From positions 1 to 64,000 of the forward strand of contig NZ_JAGXFK010000058.1 of assembly GCF_024637375.1 (NCBI RefSeq): a stretch of DNA of 64,000 nucleotides, in the 5' to 3' direction. Made by a program: the position numbers and the translations under genes. The notes under the pieces were generated by a model that saw only the letters and a program-made list of their open reading frames with translations, searched no databases and was not told the DNA's origin. Of the stretch, positions 58,878 to 64,000 are shown piece by piece. Numbering within the stretch: the first letter of the stretch is position 1; each line of letters begins with the position of its first letter. Source of the DNA: Sediminimonas sp. Lineage in GTDB: Bacteria > Pseudomonadota > Alphaproteobacteria > Rhodobacterales > Rhodobacteraceae.

Positions 58878-60302
58878 TCACTCCTCCAGCAGGGCGCCGT
58901 TCTGCCACTGGCCGCTGGCCTCCTGCCCATCGGCATAGCGCATCGTGCCCGATCCCTGCCGCTTGCCGTTCTCGAACATGCCCTCGTAGACATCGCCGTT
59001 GGAATAGGTGGCCACGCCCTTGCCGCTGATCTCGCCCTGTTTCCATTCGCCCTCGTAGACGAAGCTTTCGTCGGTTTCGGTCTCGGGGTTGTCGGGGATC
59101 ACGATCTTGCCCTGGCCATGGCGCTGACCGTTGGCGAACTGACCCTCGTAGACGGTGCCGTCGGGATAGGTGGCGGTGCCTTGGCCGTGGCGCTGGCCGT
59201 CCTGCCACTCGCCCTCGTAGCGGTAGCCATCGGGGTAGGTCATCACGCCGGTGCCGTGGTTCTTGGCATCCTTGAATTCGCCCTCGTAGACCAGACCGCT
59301 GGCATAGGTGGCCACGCCCTCGCCTTCGATCACGCCGGCGCGCCACTCGCCCTCGTAGGTCGAGCCGTCGGGATAGGTGATCTTGCCGGTGCCGTCGGGC
59401 TGGCCGTCGCGGAACTGGCCGACATAGACTGACCCGTCGGGGTAGGTGACGCGGCCCTGGCCCTCGATCTCGCCGGCAACCCAGCCGCCCTCGTAGACGT
59501 AGCCGTCGGCGCCGGTGAAGGTGCCCTGGCCGTGGCGGTTGTCGTCCTTGAACTCGCCTTCGTAGACATCGCCGTTGGCATAGGTGACGCGGCCCTCGCC
59601 CTGCCGGCGGCCATTGACCAGGTCACCCTCGTAGACATCGCCGTTGGGCTGGATCAGCCGGCCCTTGCCGTTGATCTGTCCGCCTTCCCATGTGCCTTCG
59701 TAGATCATCCCGTCGGGCATGGTCAGCTTGCCCTCGCCCGCGCGGGTGCCGCCCTGCACCTCGCCCTCGTAGACCGAGCCGTCGGGGTATGTGATCGTCG
59801 CCTCGCCTTCCTTGACGCCATTCACCCAGTCGCCTTCATAGGCATAGCTGCTGGGCGATTCCATCACCCCCTGACCGTGATGCATGGCGTTGCGAAAGCC
59901 GCCCTCGTAGCGCACGCCGTTGGCATAGACGGCCACGCCCTGGCCGCTGATCTTGCCGTTCTCCCACTCGCCTTCATAGGTGCCGCCATCGGGGAAGACG
60001 ATCTTGCCGATGCCCTCGGGTTTGCCGTTGGCGAATTCGCCCTCGTAGACCGATCCGTTGGGAAACCGCGCCACGCCCTGGCCGCGGATCTCGCCATTGA
60101 CCCATTCGCCGGTATACTCGTACCCGTTGGGCAACGTGTAGGTGCCGGTGCCGTGCTGCAATCCGTTCTTGAAGGTGCCCTCGTAGACGCCGCCATCGTC
60201 GTATTGCTTGGTCTGGACCGTGCCGTCCTGCGCCAGAGCCGGTGCCGCAATGGCCACACCCACCAGACCCGAAATCAACAATGATGTCCGCATTCTCGCC
60301 AT
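58878..60302 (-). CDS. Secreted MORN-repeat protein (about 19 repeats of about 23 aa)
   Basis: Signal peptide TSLLISGLVGVAIAAPALAQD; repeated YEGEWxNGxxxGxGxxxYPDGxV. Confidence 0.93.
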   Translation of the reverse strand: MARMRTSLLISGLVGVAIAAPALAQDGTVQTKQYDDGGVYEGTFKNGLQHGTGTYTLPNGYEYTGEWVNGEIRGQGVARFPNGSVYEGEFANGKPEGIGKIVFPDGGTYEGEWENGKISGQGVAVYANGVRYEGGFRNAMHHGQGVMESPSSYAYEGDWVNGVKEGEATITYPDGSVYEGEVQGGTRAGEGKLTMPDGMIYEGTWEGGQINGKGRLIQPNGDVYEGDLVNGRRQGEGRVTYANGDVYEGEFKDDNRHGQGTFTGADGYVYEGGWVAGEIEGQGRVTYPDGSVYVGQFRDGQPDGTGKITYPDGSTYEGEWRAGVIEGEGVATYASGLVYEGEFKDAKNHGTGVMTYPDGYRYEGEWQDGQRHGQGTATYPDGTVYEGQFANGQRHGQGKIVIPDNPETETDESFVYEGEWKQGEISGKGVATYSNGDVYEGMFENGKRQGSGTMRYADGQEASGQWQNGALLEE

Positions 60303-60456
60303 GTCCCACCCTGCTGTGCCGCGGGTTTTCGAACGGCACTCTTTGCCGAAAACCTAATCGACGCACCGGCGGGGGGCAACGTATTTTCCCCAAATCGGCT
60401 TCCCCTCGCCACCCGATCTGCTAGATCATGCCGCCAAGGCAAACAGGAGACAGCCG

Positions 60457-62109
60457 ATGGCCGACAGGTTCCGCCTCACGCTGGCACAGCTCAACCCCAC
60501 GGTGGGCGATATCGATGGCAACGCCGCGCAGGCCCGCGCCGCCTGGGAAGCCGCCCGTGCGGCGGGGGCCGACATGCTGGCACTGCCCGAGATGTTCATC
60601 ACCGGCTACGACTGCCAGGACCTGGTGCGCAAGCCCGCCTTTCACCAGGCGGCCCTGGCGGCGGTCGAGCGGCTGGCCGCGGATTGCGCGGATGGCCCGG
60701 CCATCGGCATCGGTGGTCCCTACATGGTGGGCGCGAGCCTATACAACGCGTGGTTCATCCTGTCGGGCGGCCGCGTCGCCCACGTCGTGCGCAAGCATCA
60801 CCTGCCCAATGATGGCATTTTCGACGAGGCGCGTGTGTTCGCCCCGGCCGATCCGGGCGGGCCCTACAGCGTCGGTCCGCTGCGCATCGGCACGCCGGTG
60901 TGCGAGGATGCCTGGCACGACGATGTGACCGAGACGCTGGAGGAAACCGGCGCCGAACTGCTGCTGGTGCCCAATGGCAGCCCCTATTCGCGGGGCCGGC
61001 TGGAGATGCGCCAGGCGATGATGGTGGCGCGGGTGGTCGAGACCGGGCTGCCGCTGGTCTATCTCAACATGGTCGGCGGGCAGGACGACCAGGTTTTCGA
61101 CGGTGCCTCCTTCGTGCTCAACCCCGGTGGCGCGCTGGCGGTTCAGATGCCTCCCTTTGACGCCGACCTCGCGCATGTCGATTTTACCCGCACGCCCGAG
61201 GGCTGGCACGCGGCGCAGGGTGACAAGGCCCATATCCCCGACACCTTGGAGCAGGATTACCGCGCCATGGTCGAGGCGTTGCGCGACTATTGCCGCAAGA
61301 CCGGCTTTGCCCGCGTGCTGCTTGGCCTGTCGGGCGGTATCGACAGCGCCCTGGTGGCTGCCATCGCGGTCGATGCGCTGGGCGCCGAAAACGTGCGCTG
61401 TGTCATGCTGCCGTCGGATTACACGTCCGATGCCTCGCTCGAAGACGCGCAGGCGGTGGCCGTCAACCTGGGCGTACAGTACGACACGCTGCCCATCGGG
61501 CCGGCCAACGCCGCGGTGGGTGAGACGCTGGCGCCGCTGTTCGCCGGGCGCGACGCCGACGTGACCGAGGAAAACATCCAGTCGCGCCTGCGCGGGCTGC
61601 TGCTGATGGCGCTGTCCAACAAGTTCGGCGAGATGCTGCTGACCACCGGCAACAAGTCCGAGGTGGCGGTCGGCTATGCCACGATCTACGGCGACATGGC
61701 CGGTGGCTATAACCCGATCAAGGATCTCTACAAGACCCGCGTCTTCGCCGTCAGCCGGTGGCGCAACGGTGCCCATCGCGCCTGGATGGCGGGGCCGGCG
61801 GGCACGGTGATTCCGCCGCGCATCATCGAAAAGCCCCCCAGCGCCGAACTGCGCCCCGATCAGAAGGATGCCGACAGCCTGCCGCCCTATGACGAACTGG
61901 ACGCCATTCTGGAACTGCTGGTGGATCACGACGCCTCGGTCACCGATTGCGTCGCAGCGGGCCACGACCGCGACACCGTCAAGAAGATAGAGCACCTGCT
62001 TTACATCAGCGAATACAAGCGGTTCCAGTCGGCACCGGGCACCCGGCTGAGCCCGCACGCCTTCTGGCGCGACCGCCGCTACCCGATCGTCAACCGCTGG
62101 CGCGACTGA
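60457..62109 (+). CDS. nadE: NAD+ synthase (glutamine-hydrolysing)
   Basis: Nitrilase domain LTLAQLNPTVGDIDGNAAQAR...; synthetase LLGLSGGIDSALVAAIAVDALGAENVRCVMLPSDYTSDASLEDA. Confidence 0.96.
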   Translation: MADRFRLTLAQLNPTVGDIDGNAAQARAAWEAARAAGADMLALPEMFITGYDCQDLVRKPAFHQAALAAVERLAADCADGPAIGIGGPYMVGASLYNAWFILSGGRVAHVVRKHHLPNDGIFDEARVFAPADPGGPYSVGPLRIGTPVCEDAWHDDVTETLEETGAELLLVPNGSPYSRGRLEMRQAMMVARVVETGLPLVYLNMVGGQDDQVFDGASFVLNPGGALAVQMPPFDADLAHVDFTRTPEGWHAAQGDKAHIPDTLEQDYRAMVEALRDYCRKTGFARVLLGLSGGIDSALVAAIAVDALGAENVRCVMLPSDYTSDASLEDAQAVAVNLGVQYDTLPIGPANAAVGETLAPLFAGRDADVTEENIQSRLRGLLLMALSNKFGEMLLTTGNKSEVAVGYATIYGDMAGGYNPIKDLYKTRVFAVSRWRNGAHRAWMAGPAGTVIPPRIIEKPPSAELRPDQKDADSLPPYDELDAILELLVDHDASVTDCVAAGHDRDTVKKIEHLLYISEYKRFQSAPGTRLSPHAFWRDRRYPIVNRWRD

Positions 62110-62116
62110 GGCGGGC

Positions 62117-62515
62117 TCACTCCCACCACCGGTCGATGGCGGCGATGTCGTCGTCGGACCAGCCGAAGAAATGCGCCAGTTCATGCACGACGACGTTGGT
62201 CACAAGGTCCGACAGGTCGACATCGCCGCGGTCATGCCACTCAGACATGATCGGGGCCACGAACAGCCAGATCGTGTCGGGTGTCGGGCTTGGGTAGCTG
62301 ACCGATTTATGCGTCAGCGGCACGCCTTCGTAGAGGCCCGTCAGCGTCATCGGGTCGTGCAGGCCCAGATCGCGCAGCATCTGGGCGTCGGGCATGTCGG
62401 CGATGCGCAACTGCACCTCGCGCGCGCGGCCGCGGAACGGCTCGGGCAACTCGGCGATGGCCCTGCGGGCAAGCTTGGCGATGTGGTTTCGGTCGTGCCG
62501 GGTGCCGTGTGTCAT
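62117..62515 (-). CDS. Zincin-like metallopeptidase family protein
   Basis: VVVHELAHFFGWSDDDIAAIDRWWE; start uncertain. Confidence 0.88.
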   Translation of the reverse strand: MTHGTRHDRNHIAKLARRAIAELPEPFRGRAREVQLRIADMPDAQMLRDLGLHDPMTLTGLYEGVPLTHKSVSYPSPTPDTIWLFVAPIMSEWHDRGDVDLSDLVTNVVVHELAHFFGWSDDDIAAIDRWWE

Positions 62516-62678
62516 GCCGGGCATATGCATCTGTGCGCGACAAAAGGGAAGGGGCGCGCGGGGGTGTCGGTTCGGGTGCCTGCAAAGCGCTCGTTCCGGC
62601 CCTTGGCGGTAGCAGCCGCCATCGTTGCCGGACTGCACCCCGATGTGTACGGGGTAAACCCGCCGCCGCGCCCGCCCT

Positions 62679-63599
62679 CTACAGCATCATCTGATAGCTG
62701 GTGGGCACATAGGCATAGCCGCCACCCTGCCGGTCGACAAAGCCGGTGCCGGGCCAGGGCATGTGGTAGCCCACGAACGGGATTTGGTCGGTCGCCAGCA
62801 TGTCCAGCAGCCGGTGCCGCGTGGCGGCGGCGGCGGCCTTGTCCATGTCGAACCTGACCTCCCAGTCGGGATGGGCCAGCGACCAGACGTAGTGATTGGC
62901 GAAATCCACCGCCAGCAGCAGCGATTGCCCTTCGCTTTCCAGCATGTAGGCCATGTGGCCCGGCGTGTGCCCGAAGGCCGCCATGGCGGTGATGCCGGGC
63001 GTCACCGCGTCGCCGTCGCCGATCATCGTCATCCGCTCGGCCAGCGGGCGCACCTTGGCCTCGAACCCGTCGTTGCCCATGGCCGCCCACGCGTCGAACT
63101 CGACCGCGCCGGTGACGTAGCGCGCGTTGGCGAATGTTTCGCTGTCGCCCTCGCGCAGCCCGCCGATATGGTCGGGATGCATGTGGGTGATCACCACCAC
63201 GTCCACCTGTTCGGCGGTGTAACCGGCGGCCTCCAGCGCGGCCGTGATGCCGCCCCGGTTCAGCCCGGTGTCGAACAACACCAGTTGTTCGCCGGTGTTG
63301 ACCACCGTCGGCGTGAAGAAGAACTGCGCCGCGTCGGTGGGCAGCTTGGCGGCGGCCGAGACGCGGGCGAATTCCGCGTCGCCGACGTTGAGCCCGAAGA
63401 TCGAATGCGGGTCGGGCCGGGTCATGGTTCCGGCAAGCAGGGTGGTCACCTCGAATCCGCCCAGCACGAACCGGCGGTAGGGCGGCAGGCCGCTTCCCAG
63501 CATCGGCGCGGCGGCGCGCGCCAGCCCCGGCGCGGCGAATGGCAGCGCGGCTGCGCCTGCGGTGGTCAGAACGGTGCGGCGTGTTATGTGTCGGGTCAT
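62679..63599 (-). CDS. MBL-fold metallo-hydrolase with Tat-like signal
   Basis: MTRHITRRTVLTTAGAAALPFAAPGLARA; VVITHMHPDHIGGL canonical HxHxDH. Confidence 0.92.
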   Translation of the reverse strand: MTRHITRRTVLTTAGAAALPFAAPGLARAAAPMLGSGLPPYRRFVLGGFEVTTLLAGTMTRPDPHSIFGLNVGDAEFARVSAAAKLPTDAAQFFFTPTVVNTGEQLVLFDTGLNRGGITAALEAAGYTAEQVDVVVITHMHPDHIGGLREGDSETFANARYVTGAVEFDAWAAMGNDGFEAKVRPLAERMTMIGDGDAVTPGITAMAAFGHTPGHMAYMLESEGQSLLLAVDFANHYVWSLAHPDWEVRFDMDKAAAAATRHRLLDMLATDQIPFVGYHMPWPGTGFVDRQGGGYAYVPTSYQMML

Positions 63600-63716
63600 C
63601 GCAATACTCCCTGTTAATGGGTTGAAGTTTATAGCAGGGAGAGCCGGCGTCCAAGGTTTCACGCGATCGTGACCGGATGCTGGACCCGCCGCGCCCGATA
63701 GCTTAACAGCCACCGC

Positions 63717-64000
63717 ATGTTCGCGATCCTCACCAACCGCACCTATGCCGCGTTGTTCTCGGCGCAGGTCGTTGCGCTGCTGGGCACCGGGCTGCTGAGC
63801 GTGGCGCTGGGGCTTCTGGCCTATGACCTGGCCGGCGCGCGCGCCGGCCTCGTGCTGGGGACAGCGTTCACCATCAAGATGGTGTGTTACGTGGGGCTGT
63901 CGCCGCTTGCCCAGGCGTTGGCGCAGCGACTGCCGCGCAAGCCGGTCCTGGTGGGGGCGGACCTGGTCCGCGTCGGTATTGCCCTGTGCCTGCCTTTCGT
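63717..64000 (+). CDS. MFS transporter, N-terminal part
   Basis: MFAILTNRTYAALFSAQVVALLGTGLLSVALGLLAYDLAGARAGLVLGTAFTIKMVCYVGLSPLAQALAQRLPRKPVLVGADLVRVG; truncated by window end. Confidence 0.8.
   Translation, partial: MFAILTNRTYAALFSAQVVALLGTGLLSVALGLLAYDLAGARAGLVLGTAFTIKMVCYVGLSPLAQALAQRLPRKPVLVGADLVRVGIALCLPF

Noticed and set aside
58878-60302. CRISPR-like regular repeats
   Set aside because: The 69-bp periodicity is protein-coding MORN repeats without unique spacers.
1-64000. tRNA, rRNA, tmRNA or SRP RNA genes
   Set aside because: Scanned for T-loop-like GGTTCGAnTCC and similar motifs; the few hits (around 21650, 39760) lie inside coding genes and do not fold as tRNAs. A covariance search would be needed to be sure.
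1-64000. Prophage, IS element or integron
   Set aside because: No transposase, integrase or phage structural ORFs; gene content is syntenic-looking housekeeping and catabolic genes.

Overview
The window is a G+C-rich, densely coded chromosomal segment. Gene content and order (separate F0 ATP-synthase operon, ffh-CM-rpsP-rimM-trmD-rplS-rpmE block, DUF2125, fdsGBA-fdhD-fdsD, MipZ, TRAP operon) fit an alphaproteobacterium, most likely Rhodobacterales; this taxon is an inference. Left to right: TRAP transporter dctMQP (dctM truncated); HpcH/HpaI aldolase; an aromatic/homogentisate catabolic cluster (PLP decarboxylase, DUF2783, FAD monooxygenase, MBL-fold protein, frameshifted fahA, hmgA, divergent MarR); EamA exporter; mipZ; the ribosomal/SRP block; LysR-EamA pair; F0 genes; rpsD; hisC-tyrA; a MotA/ExbB-like + coiled-coil OmpA/MotB-like pair; valS carrying two unusual internal insertions; Lrp/decarboxylase pair; orphan molybdopterin hydroxylase + DUF2235; ispH; rnhA; GntR; rplY-pth; LysR-fds formate dehydrogenase; leuA with a previously untracked Leu-rich leader peptide and nested inverted repeats; SDR; a decayed photolyase-related remnant; a 19-repeat MORN protein; nadE; and a truncated MFS gene. 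No rRNA, tRNA, CRISPR, IS element or prophage was found by eye. The strongest items for a second look are (1) the ion-motor-like pair with a very long predicted periplasmic coiled coil, (2) the leuA leader/attenuator, (3) in-frame palindromic-element and low-GC insertions in valS, (4) two related families of intergenic repeats at gene 3' ends, (5) the maiA-less homogentisate cluster with a degenerate-motif MBL protein and a frameshifted fahA, and (6) the photolyase pseudogene. All calls come from reading the sequence; no database search was run.
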